Assembly (NCBI RefSeq): GCF_016901955.1
Contig: NZ_JACJLC010000012.1
Location: forward strand, 1 to 60,720
From: Pseudoflavonifractor phocaeensis
GTDB taxonomy: Bacteria; Bacillota; Clostridia; Oscillospirales; Oscillospiraceae
Reading direction: 5' to 3'
Length of the DNA: 60,720 bases
Each line of letters opens with the position of its first letter. Position 1 is the stretch's first letter. Below are positions 25,053-34,800 of the stretch, in pieces. The notes below the pieces were generated by a model. It had not been told where the DNA came from, did not search any database, and saw nothing but the letters and a program-made list of their open reading frames with translations. A program made the position numbers and the translations under genes.

Positions 25053-25382
25053 TCAGGTCTCGTGATCCACGGTTTTCATCTGCTTCAGATTGCCGATCTT
25101 GTGGCTGCGCCGCTCCAGCTCGGCCATCACCGCGTCCAGGGGGATGTTCTGGTGCGCCATCATCACCATCAGGTGGTAGATCAGATCGGAGATCTCCCCC
25201 ACCGTCTCCTCCTGCTTGCCGTTTTTGGCGGCAATGATGGTCTCGGAGCACTCCTCCCCCACCTTCTTCAGGATCTTGTCCAGGCCTTTGTCAAACAGGT
25301 AGCAGGTGTAGGACCCCTCCTGGGGATCGCTCTTACGGCCCAGCACCACCTGGTACAGGTCGTGCAGAATGGTATCGCTCAT
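25053..25382 (-). CDS. hisE: Phosphoribosyl-ATP pyrophosphatase
   Basis: HisE carries out the second step of histidine synthesis, splitting PRATP to PRAMP and PPi. The 109-residue protein has the MazG-like fold with SYTCYLFDKGLDKILKKVGEE and EISDLIYHLMVMM, whose acidic residues bind metal. The ATG overlaps the hisI stop as ATGA, so the longer upstream frame is not used. In many bacteria HisE and HisI are fused; here they are separate. Confidence 0.95.
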   Translation of the reverse strand: MSDTILHDLYQVVLGRKSDPQEGSYTCYLFDKGLDKILKKVGEECSETIIAAKNGKQEETVGEISDLIYHLMVMMAHQNIPLDAVMAELERRSHKIGNLKQMKTVDHET

Positions 25383-25708
25383 GGTGTTTCCTCCCAAATG
25401 TTGTTGAAAAAGCAGCTCTTTGCCCCAGTGTGGCAGGTAGGCCCCACCGGGTCGCAGAGGTAGAGCAGAGTGTCGGTGTCGCAGTCGGTGACCATCTTCT
25501 TCACATGGAGGAAGTGGCCCGAGCTCTCCCCCTTGTTCCACAGCTTCTGCCGGCTGCGGGACCAAAACCAGGCGGTCTTGGTTTTAAGGGTCAGCTCCAC
25601 CGCCTCTTTGTTGGTAAAGCCCAGCATCAAAACCTCCAGGGTATGTACATCCTGGATGATGATGGGGATCAAATCGGACTTCTGGAACAGCTGATCCAGA
25701 TCAAACAT
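25379..25708 (-). CDS. hisI: Phosphoribosyl-AMP cyclohydrolase
   Basis: HisI opens the adenine ring of PRAMP in step three. The 109-residue protein has LMLGFTNKEAVELTLKT, FWSRSRQKLWNKGESSGHF and the zinc ligands in DCDTDTLLYLCDPVGPTCHTG. ATG 25708 has GAGGT eight bases upstream; a GTG nine bases earlier would sit on that site. It overlaps hisE and follows a 79-residue unknown ORF by 10 bases. Confidence 0.95.
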   Translation of the reverse strand: MFDLDQLFQKSDLIPIIIQDVHTLEVLMLGFTNKEAVELTLKTKTAWFWSRSRQKLWNKGESSGHFLHVKKMVTDCDTDTLLYLCDPVGPTCHTGAKSCFFNNIWEETP

Positions 25709-25718
25709 GACATTCACC

Positions 25719-25958
25719 TCAAAATTCCCAGGGGGGCTTCTCCTCCACCCAGTCCCAGGGGTCCTCTCCCCGGCGGTCCCGCCGGGCGGTGAGCTTGGTA
25801 CCGGGCTGGGTGGCTTTGGGCAGGGGGCGGTCGTTCACCTTCCGCTTTTGCTGCTTTTTGTTCCCCCGCCAGGGCGTGGTGGTGCCGGCGCCCGCCAGCC
25901 GGTTGGGCACGGCGCCCTCCAGCTCCTGACGGATCTGCCTGAAAATATCGTCCAACAT
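25719..25958 (-). CDS. Unknown basic protein inside the his operon
   Basis: The 79-residue product starts with a helix MLDDIFRQIRQELEGAV, has a basic middle rich in K, R and Q (NKKQQKRKVNDRPLPKA), and ends in an aromatic acidic tail (DPWDWVEEKPPWEF). It looks partly unstructured. A GGGGGGAG site lies seven bases before the ATG, so it is likely to be translated. It stands between hisF and hisI, where no known enzyme is missing. No function can be named. Confidence 0.65.
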   Translation of the reverse strand: MLDDIFRQIRQELEGAVPNRLAGAGTTTPWRGNKKQQKRKVNDRPLPKATQPGTKLTARRDRRGEDPWDWVEEKPPWEF

Positions 25959-25979
25959 GGTGGCTCCCCCCTTCTGTCT

Positions 25980-26735
25980 CTATCGGACCGGGATTCCCTC
26001 TTCTCCAAGATACTCCTTCACCTGGGGTACTGTCAATTCCCCAAAGTGGAACAGGGAGGCCGCCAGGGCGGCGTCGCAGTTGGTCTCCCGGAACACTTCC
26101 GCGAAATGGGCCAGGGAGCCGCAGCCGCCGGAGGCGATGACGGGGATGGACACTGCATCGGTGACTGCCTTTGTCATGGCCAGGTCAAAGCCCGCCTTGG
26201 TGCCGTCAGCGTCCATGGAGGTGAGCAGGATCTCTCCCGCCCCCAGGGCCTCGCCCTGCTTCACCCACTGAATGAGGTCGATGCCGGTGGGCTTCCGCCC
26301 GCCGGCCACCACCACCTCCCAGGTGCCGTCCCCTCGGGCCCGGGCATCCACCGCCAGCACCACGCACTGGGAGCCGAACCGCTCCGCCGCCTCAGAAATA
26401 AGCTCCGGCCGGGCCACGGCGGCGGAGTTCACCGAAATTTTGTCTGCCCCCGCCCGGAGCAACCGCTGAAAATCCTCCAGGGTGCGGATACCGCCCCCCA
26501 CCGTCAGGGGAACGAACACCTGGGCGGCGGTGCGCTCCACCACGTCGGCCACGGTATCCCGGGCGTCGCTGGTGGCGGTGATGTCCAGGAACACGATCTC
26601 GTCGGCCCCCTGGTCGGAGTAGTATTTGGCCAGTTCCACCGGGTCACCGGCGTCCCGGATATTGACGAAGTTGACCCCCTTCACCACCCGGCCGTCCCGC
26701 ACGTCCAGGCAGGGGATGATACGCTTGGCTAACAC
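25980..26735 (-). CDS. hisF: Imidazole glycerol phosphate synthase, cyclase subunit
   Basis: HisF is the barrel subunit that combines PRFAR and ammonia from HisH to give IGP and AICAR. The 251-residue protein shows the start [21 protein letters not shown] (catalytic Asp near residue 11), [16 protein letters not shown] and [10 protein letters not shown]. Start GTG 26735 overlaps the hisA stop by seven bases. All his genes here keep the Clostridia order H-A-F. Confidence 0.97.
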   Translation of the reverse strand: MLAKRIIPCLDVRDGRVVKGVNFVNIRDAGDPVELAKYYSDQGADEIVFLDITATSDARDTVADVVERTAAQVFVPLTVGGGIRTLEDFQRLLRAGADKISVNSAAVARPELISEAAERFGSQCVVLAVDARARGDGTWEVVVAGGRKPTGIDLIQWVKQGEALGAGEILLTSMDADGTKAGFDLAMTKAVTDAVSIPVIASGGCGSLAHFAEVFRETNCDAALAASLFHFGELTVPQVKEYLGEEGIPVR

Positions 26736-27451
26736 TGCGCTCCCGCCTCCTTTACCGCCTGGGCCAGGTCCACTGTACCGGCGTAATAGGCCTTGCCGAT
26801 GATGGCCCCATACAAGTCCATCCCATCCAGTCTGGACAGATCTTCATTGGAGGACACCCCGCCGGAGGCCACGATCTGGCAGTCCACCGCCTTTTGCAGG
26901 GCCGCCAGTCGGTCAAAGGAGGGGCCGGACAGCATGCCGTCGGTGGCGATATCCGTAAAGATAATTGTCTTTACACCCATTGCCTCCATGGACTTGGCAA
27001 AGTCCAGGTAATCGAGGCCGGAGGACTGCTCCCATCCGGAGGTCTTGACGATACCGTCCATGGCGTCGATGCCCACCGCGATGCGCTCGCCATATCGGGC
27101 CACCGCCTCCGCCACAAATTCCGGATGGCTCACGGCGGCGGAGCCGATGACACACCGCCACACCCCCAGGGCAAAGACCGCCTCCAGATCGGCCATGGAG
27201 CGGATGCCGCCCCCCAGCTCCACCTTCAGGCCGGAGCTCCGGGCCACCGCCTCTACGATAGCGCCGTTCTGCCGGGCTCCACTGCGGGCCCCATCCAGGT
27301 CCACCATGTGGATGTGCCGGGCGCCGGCCTCATAAAAGGCCCTGGCAGTAACCAGCGGGTCGTCCGCCACCTGGTGGGCCGTTGCGAAATCTCCTTTGTA
27401 AAGGCGAACCGCCTTACCGTCTTTCAAGTCAATGGCGGGAAACAAAATCAT
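26729..27451 (-). CDS. hisA: ProFAR isomerase
   Basis: HisA isomerises ProFAR to PRFAR, the fourth step. The 240-residue half-barrel has [18 protein letters not shown] (catalytic Asp near residue 8), [20 protein letters not shown] (second Asp) and IVASGGVSS. The ATG overlaps the hisH stop (ATGA) with GGAGGG upstream. Confidence 0.97.
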   Translation of the reverse strand: MILFPAIDLKDGKAVRLYKGDFATAHQVADDPLVTARAFYEAGARHIHMVDLDGARSGARQNGAIVEAVARSSGLKVELGGGIRSMADLEAVFALGVWRCVIGSAAVSHPEFVAEAVARYGERIAVGIDAMDGIVKTSGWEQSSGLDYLDFAKSMEAMGVKTIIFTDIATDGMLSGPSFDRLAALQKAVDCQIVASGGVSSNEDLSRLDGMDLYGAIIGKAYYAGTVDLAQAVKEAGAQC

Positions 27452-28056
27452 CTGTTCAGCCCTCCGAAGTTTTTCAGAATTTGCAGGCCCACCTCGCCGC
27501 TCTTCTCCGGGTGGAACTGGCAGCCGTACACGTTGCCCTTCTGTACCGCCGCCGTCACCGGCCCACCGTAGTCGGTGGCGGCGATGACGGTGGCCGAATC
27601 GGTGGCCACACCGCAGAAGGAGTGGACAAAGTAGACATAGCTGCCCTCCTCCACCCCGGCAAACAGGGGGGACGCATTGGGAAAGCTCAGGCTGTTCCAG
27701 CCAATGTGGGGCAGCTTCAGATCGGTTTCGATCTTACGGACACAGCCGCCCACAAGGGAAAGGCCTTTACACTCCCGCACCTCTTCGCCCCGGTCAAAGA
27801 GCAGCTGCATTCCCAGGCAGATGCCCAAAATAGGCTTGCGTCGGGCCTGGGCAATGAGCACCTCATCCAGACCAGGCCCCCGCAGTTTGTCCGCCGCATC
27901 CGGGAAGGCCCCCACTCCGGGCAGGATGATGGCGTCAGCCAGCTCCAGCTCCTTGGGGTCGCTGGTGATACAAGTTTTCAAACCCAGATAGTGCATGGCG
28001 TTGGTGACGCTTTTCAGGTTGCCCACGCCGTAATCCACAACTGCGGTATAGCCCAT
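27448..28056 (-). CDS. hisH: Imidazole glycerol phosphate synthase, glutaminase subunit
   Basis: HisH hydrolyses glutamine and feeds ammonia to HisF. The 202-residue class I amidotransferase has VVDYGVGNLKSV at the start, the nucleophile in LGICLGMQLLF (Cys about 80), and the HPE triad end GCQFHPEKSG. ATG 28056 shares its A with the hisB stop (TGATG); the longer frame upstream would lie within hisB. Confidence 0.96.
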   Translation of the reverse strand: MGYTAVVDYGVGNLKSVTNAMHYLGLKTCITSDPKELELADAIILPGVGAFPDAADKLRGPGLDEVLIAQARRKPILGICLGMQLLFDRGEEVRECKGLSLVGGCVRKIETDLKLPHIGWNSLSFPNASPLFAGVEEGSYVYFVHSFCGVATDSATVIAATDYGGPVTAAVQKGNVYGCQFHPEKSGEVGLQILKNFGGLNR

Positions 28057-28631
28057 CACAGCACCCCCTTGGTAGAGGTAACGCCGGTGCCGGTGACCGC
28101 CACCGCCTCCTTCACCGCCACACCAAGGGACTTGAACAGGGCCTCGGTGATGTGGTGGGCATTCTTTCCATAGTGGCACTTCATATGTAAAGTCAAACCA
28201 CTGTTCACTGCAAAGGCCCGCATGAACTCCTCGGTGAGACAGGAGTCGTAGGCCCCGATCATGGGCTGGGGCATCTGGGCGTCAAACACCAGGAAGGGCC
28301 GGTTGGAGAAGTCCAGGGCGGTAAAGCACAGGGCCTCGTCCATGGGAATGAAAGCGGAAGCGTACCGCCGGATGCCCTTCCGGTCTCCCAGTGCCTCTTT
28401 CACGGCCTGACCCAGGACGATTCCCACATCCTCCACGGTGTGGTGACCATCCACCTCCAGGTCTCCCTTTACGGATAGCTCCAACCCCAGCCCGCCATAA
28501 AAGGCAAAGGCGGTGAGCATATGGTCAAAAAAGCCGATGCCGGTAGAGATCTCCACCGCTCCCCCCTCCAGATTAAGGGTGAGGCTGATCTGGGTCTCCT
28601 TGGTGGCCCGGCTCAGTTGGGCTGTTCTCAT
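28056..28631 (-). CDS. hisB: Imidazoleglycerol-phosphate dehydratase
   Basis: HisB dehydrates IGP to imidazole-acetol phosphate. The 191-residue single-domain protein (no phosphatase fusion as in enterics) has GIGFFDHMLTAFAFYGG, DGHHTVEDVGI and HYGKNAHHITEALFKSL, with the metal-binding histidines. ATG 28631 has GGAG eight bases upstream; the extra codons to 28667 would come from REP sequence. The histidinol-phosphatase activity must come from another gene, not seen here. Confidence 0.96.
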   Translation of the reverse strand: MRTAQLSRATKETQISLTLNLEGGAVEISTGIGFFDHMLTAFAFYGGLGLELSVKGDLEVDGHHTVEDVGIVLGQAVKEALGDRKGIRRYASAFIPMDEALCFTALDFSNRPFLVFDAQMPQPMIGAYDSCLTEEFMRAFAVNSGLTLHMKCHYGKNAHHITEALFKSLGVAVKEAVAVTGTGVTSTKGVL

Positions 28632-28650
28632 GGTTTCTGCTCCTTTCGGG

Positions 28651-28677
28651 CGGGCCGATGGGGACATCGGCCCCTAC
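28651..28677 (-). repeat. REP-like palindrome in the hisD-hisB gap
   Basis: The unit has stem GGGCCGATG/CATCGGCCC with loop GGGA and the conserved end CCCCTAC. Read on the minus strand it starts GTAGGGGCC, and that TAG is the hisD stop codon (28676-28674). It would form a hairpin in the his transcript between hisD and hisB, which could alter mRNA stability. Confidence 0.8.
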
Positions 28678-29951
28678 GCTTCAAACCGCACCTGGATGGA
28701 ATTGGCGTGGGCGGTGAGTTTTTCGCTCCGGGCCAGGGTGATGATCTGGTCCTTGATGGGGGCCAGGCTGGCCTGGTCATACTGGATGACGCTCATGGTC
28801 TTGAGGAAGCTATCCACGCTGAGGGGAGAGAAGAACCGGGCGGTGCCGCTGGTAGGCAGCACGTGGTCGGGCCCGGCCAGGTAGTCCCCCAGGGGCTCCG
28901 GAGACCAGGCTCCCAGGAATACAGCCCCGGCGTTCTTGATCTCAGGCAGAAGGGCCCGGGGGTCCTCCGTCATGATCTCCAGGTGCTCCGGGGCGATCTC
29001 GTTGGCCAGGGCGGCGCAATCGGCCAAGGTCTCACACACGATGGCGCAGCCGAAGTCCCGCAGGGAGCACTCCATGATCTCGGAGCGGCTGAGATAGCCG
29101 GTCTGGCGGACGATCTCAGCGTCCACCGCCTGGGCCAGCGCCATAGAATCGGTGAGCAGCACGGCGGAGGCCAGCTTGTCGTGCTCCGCCTGGCTCAGCA
29201 GGTCGGCGGCCACGAATTTGGGGTCGGCCTTGCCATCGGCAATGACCAGCACCTCCGAGGGGCCGGCCACCATGTCGATGTCCAGCTTGCCATAGGCCAT
29301 CCGCTTGGCGGCGGCCACGTAGGCATTGCCGGGGCCCACCAGCTTGTCCACCCGGGGGATGAAGCCAGCCCCGTAGGTGAGGGCGGCCACCGCCTGGGCC
29401 CCACCCACGGCGATGACCCGGTCCACCCCGGCGATTTTGGCGGCGGCCAGCACCGCGTCGTTGAGGTTTTCGGTGGGCGGGGTCACCATGATGATCTCCT
29501 CCACCCCCGCCACCTTGGCGGGCACCGCGTTCATCAGCACGCTGCTGGGGTAGGCGGCGGTACCGCCGGGCACGTAAATGCCCACCCGGGTCAGGCCCCG
29601 GACGATCCGGCCCACCACCCCTCCGTCGGGAGAGGTCCACTCCAGGGTACGGGTGAGCAGCTTTTCATTGTAGTCCCGGATGTTGGCCGCCGCCCGCTCC
29701 AGGGCGGCGATGAGCTCCTTCGGACAGCGGGTATAGGCCTGGTCCAGCTCCTCCCGGGTCAGCTCCCGGGGAGCAGCCTTGTCAAAGCGAAGAGAATACT
29801 CTTCCACTGCGGCAAAGCCTTTTTCCTTTACAGTATTTAAAATCTCTGCCACAGCGGCGTCAATGGCCTGGTTGGCCTGGGCTGCCCGGGCCTTCATGGC
29901 GGCCATGACCACTTTCTCGGCCGCGCCGTCGGCTTTTACGATCTGTATCAT
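28674..29951 (-). CDS. hisD: Histidinol dehydrogenase
   Basis: HisD performs the last two steps, oxidising histidinol to histidine with two NAD. The 425-residue protein has [46 protein letters not shown] and [11 protein letters not shown] with the zinc-binding Glu/His residues, then [18 protein letters not shown] 29951 overlaps the hisG stop and has GGAGAGACGG upstream. Its stop codon falls in a REP element. Confidence 0.96.
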   Translation of the reverse strand: MIQIVKADGAAEKVVMAAMKARAAQANQAIDAAVAEILNTVKEKGFAAVEEYSLRFDKAAPRELTREELDQAYTRCPKELIAALERAAANIRDYNEKLLTRTLEWTSPDGGVVGRIVRGLTRVGIYVPGGTAAYPSSVLMNAVPAKVAGVEEIIMVTPPTENLNDAVLAAAKIAGVDRVIAVGGAQAVAALTYGAGFIPRVDKLVGPGNAYVAAAKRMAYGKLDIDMVAGPSEVLVIADGKADPKFVAADLLSQAEHDKLASAVLLTDSMALAQAVDAEIVRQTGYLSRSEIMECSLRDFGCAIVCETLADCAALANEIAPEHLEIMTEDPRALLPEIKNAGAVFLGAWSPEPLGDYLAGPDHVLPTSGTARFFSPLSVDSFLKTMSVIQYDQASLAPIKDQIITLARSEKLTAHANSIQVRFEA

Positions 29952-30589
29952 TTCCGTCTCTCCAATTCTCCCTCGCACCGGGCGATCAGGTCCGCGATCT
30001 CGTCCTTGTACAGCTTCATGCTGGCGGTGTTCACAATGAGCCGGGCGGACACCTGGGCCACGTCCTCGATGGGCACCAGGCCGTTGGCCTTCAGGGTGGC
30101 CCCGGTCTCCACGATGTCCACGATGGCGTCGGCCAGATCCAGGATGGGGGCCAGCTCCACACTACCCTCGATCTTGATGATGTCCACGTCCATGCCCTTC
30201 TTCTCGAAGAAGGCCCGGGTCACCTCCGGGTACTTGGAGGCAATGCGCCGGGTCTTGTAGGTACCGTAGAAGTCGCTCCCCTCTTTCACCGCCAGGGCGA
30301 ACCGGCACTTGCCGAAGCCCAGGTCCAGCACCTCGTAGAAGGAGCCCCCCTTTTCCAGGATGGTATCCTTGCCCACGATACCCAGGTCGCACACTCCGTG
30401 CTCCACGTAGGTGATCACGTCGGGGGCTTTGGCCAGCACTGCGTCCAGGGGGTAGTTGGGCACGCAGTGGACCAACCGCCGACCCGGGTCCTTGATGGGG
30501 GAACAGTCCAGCCCAACGGCCTCAAAGAGCTCCACGCTCTTGTCCAGCAGGCGGCCCTTGGTGATGGCGATTCTCAAACGCTCACTCAT
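29948..30589 (-). CDS. hisG: ATP phosphoribosyltransferase, short form catalytic subunit
   Basis: HisG commits ATP and PRPP to histidine synthesis. The 213-residue short form lacks the C-terminal regulatory domain and needs HisZ, encoded just upstream. Motifs: RIAITKGRLLDKSVELF, DVITYVEHGVCDLGIVGKD, and the PRPP loop AIVDIVETGATLKANGL. It overlaps hisZ and hisD by four bases each, in line with fixed stoichiometry. Confidence 0.96.
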   Translation of the reverse strand: MSERLRIAITKGRLLDKSVELFEAVGLDCSPIKDPGRRLVHCVPNYPLDAVLAKAPDVITYVEHGVCDLGIVGKDTILEKGGSFYEVLDLGFGKCRFALAVKEGSDFYGTYKTRRIASKYPEVTRAFFEKKGMDVDIIKIEGSVELAPILDLADAIVDIVETGATLKANGLVPIEDVAQVSARLIVNTASMKLYKDEIADLIARCEGELERRK

Positions 30590-31755
30590 ACCCGCACCGT
30601 CCTTTCTCCGTCCTTGTCAAAGACCAGCACGGTCTCCGCTCCCTTGTCCCGGGCCAGGTTCAGACTGGACTCCAGGGTGCGGCAGGGGGAGAGCTCGCTG
30701 GTGCCGGCGGGGCGGGTGTCCACCGCCTCCAGGGCCTGGGCCAGGTAGCCCGGCTCGTAGTGGACCACGGTGCGCAGCACCGGCGGGGAGAGCTCCGGCA
30801 GGGTGCGGGCCACCGCGTCCACATCCACAGCGAAGCCGGTAGCCTGGGCTTCCCGGCCGAACACCCCCACCAGGTTGTCGTACCGGCCGCCGGAGAGGAC
30901 GGCGTCCCCCGCCCCCTCCACGTAGCCCCGGAACACTACTCCGGTGTAGTAGTCGATCTGATGGACCATGCCCAGGTCAAAGCGGATGTACTGGCCGTAG
31001 CCCGCGGCGGACAGCTCGTCGTACAGGTCGGAGAGATAGTCCACCGCCGGGGTCTTGCCCGCCAGCTTCTCCGCCTGTCCCAGCACCTCCGCCCCGCCGA
31101 AGAGCCGGCTCAGCCGGGCCAGGGCGGCGCTGGCCGGGTTGCCGGCGTAGGGAGCCAGGAAATCGGTGAGGGCGGCGAAGTTCTTCCCCTCGATGAGGGC
31201 GCGCATCTCCTCCACCTTCTCCTCCTCCAGCTCCAGCCGGCCGGCCAGCTCCCGAAAATATCCAGCGTGGCCCAGCTCCACATGGAACTTTGGGGCCCCG
31301 CAGGAGCGCAGGGCGTCAATGGCGGTGACGATAATCTCCAGGTCCGCCTTCTTCCCCTTGGCCCCGATGAGCTCCACCCCGCACTGGGGAATCTCCCGGC
31401 TGCCCCCGTTGTGAGCGGGGTTGGCCCGGTATACCGTCTGGTCGTAGTACAGCCGCTGAGGCAGGGCCACCGCCTTCAGCTTGGTGGCCGCCACCCGGGC
31501 GATGGGGGTGGTGGAGTCGGGACGCATGACGCAAAACTTGCCGCTGGGGTCGCTCACCTTGATCATGCGCTCCTGGGAGATGGCGCTGCCCGATAGGGCG
31601 AACAGATCATAGAATTCGGTGTCCGGGGTGGACACCTCCAGAAAGCCCCGCTGGCGGAACAGCCGGGTGAGCCGGGCCTGGACCTGCCGGCGCTCCTGGC
31701 ACTCGGCGAACAGTCGGTCCCGGGTGCCCTCGGGGGTATTGATAATGATACTCAT
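30586..31755 (-). CDS. hisZ: ATP phosphoribosyltransferase regulatory subunit
   Basis: HisZ is a histidyl-tRNA-synthetase-like protein that gives histidine feedback to short HisG. The 389-residue protein has TPEGTRDRLF, a motif-2-like region VMRPDSTTPIARVAATK, and FDLGMVHQIDYYTGVVFRGYVEG with SGGRYDNLV, but no anticodon-binding domain. First gene of the operon, with a promoter 36 bases upstream and GGGAG before the ATG. A true HisS is unlikely given the length and the hisG neighbour. Confidence 0.95.
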   Translation of the reverse strand: MSIIINTPEGTRDRLFAECQERRQVQARLTRLFRQRGFLEVSTPDTEFYDLFALSGSAISQERMIKVSDPSGKFCVMRPDSTTPIARVAATKLKAVALPQRLYYDQTVYRANPAHNGGSREIPQCGVELIGAKGKKADLEIIVTAIDALRSCGAPKFHVELGHAGYFRELAGRLELEEEKVEEMRALIEGKNFAALTDFLAPYAGNPASAALARLSRLFGGAEVLGQAEKLAGKTPAVDYLSDLYDELSAAGYGQYIRFDLGMVHQIDYYTGVVFRGYVEGAGDAVLSGGRYDNLVGVFGREAQATGFAVDVDAVARTLPELSPPVLRTVVHYEPGYLAQALEAVDTRPAGTSELSPCRTLESSLNLARDKGAETVLVFDKDGERTVRV

Positions 31756-31790
31756 GGGAACACTCCCTTACTTTTACGCTTTACCACGCT

Positions 31791-31819
31791 ACTATACTAT
31801 ATAGCTTCTCCTTTGTCAA
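31791..31819 (-). promoter_or_regulatory. his operon promoter
   Basis: On the minus strand TTGACA (31819-31814) and TATAGT (31796-31791) are 17 bases apart. The leader to hisZ is only about 30 bases, so there is no room for a histidine T-box or attenuator. The -35 almost touches the terminator of polC. Confidence 0.9.
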
Positions 31820-31824
31820 GAGAA

Positions 31825-31848
31825 AAGGGGCTGCCGCGGCAGCCCCTT
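31825..31848 (-). terminator. Terminator of the pyrH-polC operon
   Basis: AAGGGGCTGCCG pairs with CGGCAGCCCCTT as a 24-base perfect palindrome, followed on the minus strand by TTCTCTTG. The perfect palindrome has no unpaired loop as drawn; a few central pairs would open. It contains the shared CTGCCGC core. Confidence 0.8.
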
Positions 31849-31874
31849 CTTTATATAATATAGAAAGGCGGGAC

Positions 31875-34800
31875 TCAGAACAGACCGTCAAACAGCGTGA
31901 TCTGGCTCGTATCCGGCATGCCGTCCAGGGCCCCCACGGCCTTGAGCTGCTCGATATGGGTCTTGGACACCTTGGGGCAGGCGGCGGAAAACTCTTCGAT
32001 GGAGATGAACTCCTTGCCCTTGCGCTGCTCCATGATGGACAGAGCCGCCGTCTCCCCCAGGCCTGGGATGGAGGTAAAGGGAGGCAGCAGGGTGCCCTTC
32101 TCCACATCCGGGAGAAAATTCACCGCGTGAGAGCGGTAGAGATCCATCCGTTCAAAGGTAAAGCCCCGGAGATAGAACTCGTACACCACCTCCAGGGTAA
32201 CCAGAGTGTCCTCTTCCACCGGGGTGGGCTTTTCCTTGCTCTCGATCTCCTTCATCTTGGCCTTGCACACGTCCATACCCATACACATACAGGTGGCGTC
32301 AAAAGCCTTGGCTCGGATAGAAAAGAAGGCGGCATAGAAGGCCAGGGGATGGTGGACCTTGAACCAGGCGATACGGAAGGCCATCATCACGTAGGCCACG
32401 GCATGGGCCTTGGGGAAGAGGTACTTGATCTTCTTGCAGGAGCCAATGTACCAGTCGGGCACCCCAGCGGCCTTCATCTCCTCCTCCGCCCCCTCAGGAA
32501 GCCCTCTCCCCTTTCGTACCGCCTCCATGATCTTGAAGGAACGCTTTTCCGGCATACCGCAGGAGATGAGGAAAATCATGATATCGTCCCGGCAGCCGAT
32601 AGCCTGGCCTACCGGGATGCCTTGGTCCACCACCAGGTCCCGGGCGTTACCCAGCCACACGTCGGTGCCGTGGGAGAATCCGGACAGGCGGAGCAGAATG
32701 TCAAACTCATGGGGCTGGGTGTCCACCAGCATGCCTCGGGTGAACTTGGTGTTGAACTCGGGGATGGCCACGGCACCGGTGGGGCCCAGGATGGGGTCGT
32801 CCTCAAAGCCCAGCACCTTGGAGGAGGTAAAGATACTCATGGTGTCCTTGTCGTCCAGAGGGATCTTTTGGGGGTCCACCCCGGTGAGATCCTGGAGCAT
32901 GCGGATCATGGTGGGATCATCGTGACCAAGCATGTCCAGCTTGAGCAGGTTGGACTCCATGGAATGGTATTCAAAATGAGTGGTGATAATGTCGCTGTTG
33001 GGGTCGTCGGCGGGGTGCTGCACCGGACAGAAGTCGTAAATCTCCCGGTTCTGGGGGATGACCACCATGCCGCCGGGGTGCTGGCCGGTGGTGCGCTTTA
33101 CCCCGCTGCACCCCAGGGACAGCCGGTTCTCCTCCGCCCGGGTGCCGGTCATCCCGTGATCGTCCAGGTAGTGCTTTACATAGCCAAAGGCGATCTTGTC
33201 CTTTACGGTACCGATGGTACCCGCCCGGAACACGTGGGTCTGCCCAAACAATTCAAAGGTATAGCGATGGGCGTTGGCCTGGTACTCGCCCGAAAAGTTC
33301 AGGTCGATATCGGGCACCTTGTCGCCGCCAAAGCCCAGGAAGGTCTCAAAGGGGATATTGAAGCCGTCCTTTTCGTATGGGGCGCCACACACCGGGCAGA
33401 CGGCGTCGGGCATATCCGCCCCGCAGCCGATCCCCAGCTCCTTGGCGGCGTCAAAGTCGGCGTGCTTGCACTTTGGGCAGCGATAGTGCGGGGGCAGGGA
33501 GTTTACTTCCGTGATCCCTGACATGAAGGCCACGAGAGAGGAGCCCACCGAGCCTCGGGAGCCCACCAGATAGCCGTGGTCCAGGGAATCCTGCACCAGC
33601 TTCTGAGCGGACATGTAAATCACGTCGTACTTGCACTTGATGATATCCCCCAGCTCGGCATTGATGCGGTCCACCACGATCTGAGGGGGGTCCTCCCCGT
33701 AGAGGGAGTGGGCTTTATCCCACACCAGACGGGTGAGCTCTTCCGCGGAGTTTTCGATCTTGGGGGCGAAGAGGCCCTGGGGCAGAGGTACCACATCTTC
33801 GCACCAGTCGGCCACCAGATTGGTGTTGCGCACTACCACCTCGTAAGCCTTCTCCTTCCCCAGATAGGAGAACTCATCCAGCATCTCCTGAGTCGTCTTG
33901 AAGTAAAGGGGCAGGGGCGAGTCGGCGTCGTCAAAGCCCTTGGAGGCCAGCAGGATGTGGCGGTAGATCTCGTCCTCCGGGTCCAGGAAATGGACGTCCC
34001 CGGTGGCGCACACCGGCTTGTCCAGGGCATCTCCCAGGGCCACCACCGTCCGGTTGAAGTCACGCAGATCCTCCTGACTCTTCACCATGCCCTTACGCAG
34101 CATAAAGGCGTTGTTGCACAGGGGCTGGATCTCCAGGAAATCGTACCAGGAGGCGATGCGCTTCAGCTCCCCCCAGTCCTTTCGCTTGACAATGGCCTGG
34201 AAGAGCTCCCCCGCCTCACAGGCCGAACCGATGATGAGGCCCTCCCGGTTCTGGTCGATGAGGCTCTTGGGCATGATGGGATAACGCTTGAAGTGGTCCA
34301 GGTAGGAGGCGGAAATCAGTTTATAGAGGTTGCGCAGGCCCAGCTGATTCTTGGCCAGCACAATGAGGTGCTTTGGTTGCCGCTTGGCCTTGCCTCCGGA
34401 ACGGAGCTTGACCATGGCAGGGTTGATCTGCTGAAGAGAGTGGACTCCCTGGTCCCGCAGCATTTGGAAGAAAGGCACCAGCATATAGCCCACCGTGGCG
34501 GCGTCGTCATAGGCCCGGTGATGGTTGAAGGCGGGCAGGTTCAGATGGGCGGCTACCACGTCCAGCTTGTACTTGGACAGCTGGGGCAACAGGTTCTGAG
34601 CTAAAATCAGGCTGTCGATGGAGGTATTTTCAAAGGACCGGCCCATCCGGCGACAGGCCTCAGCAATAAAGCCCATGTCGAACTCGGCGTTGTGGGCGGC
34701 CAGGGGCCGGTCTCCCACAAAGTCCAGAAAGGCGTTCACCGCCTCAGCCTGGGAGGGGGCTCCCTCCAGCATCTGGTCGGTAATACCAGTGAGCTCGGTG

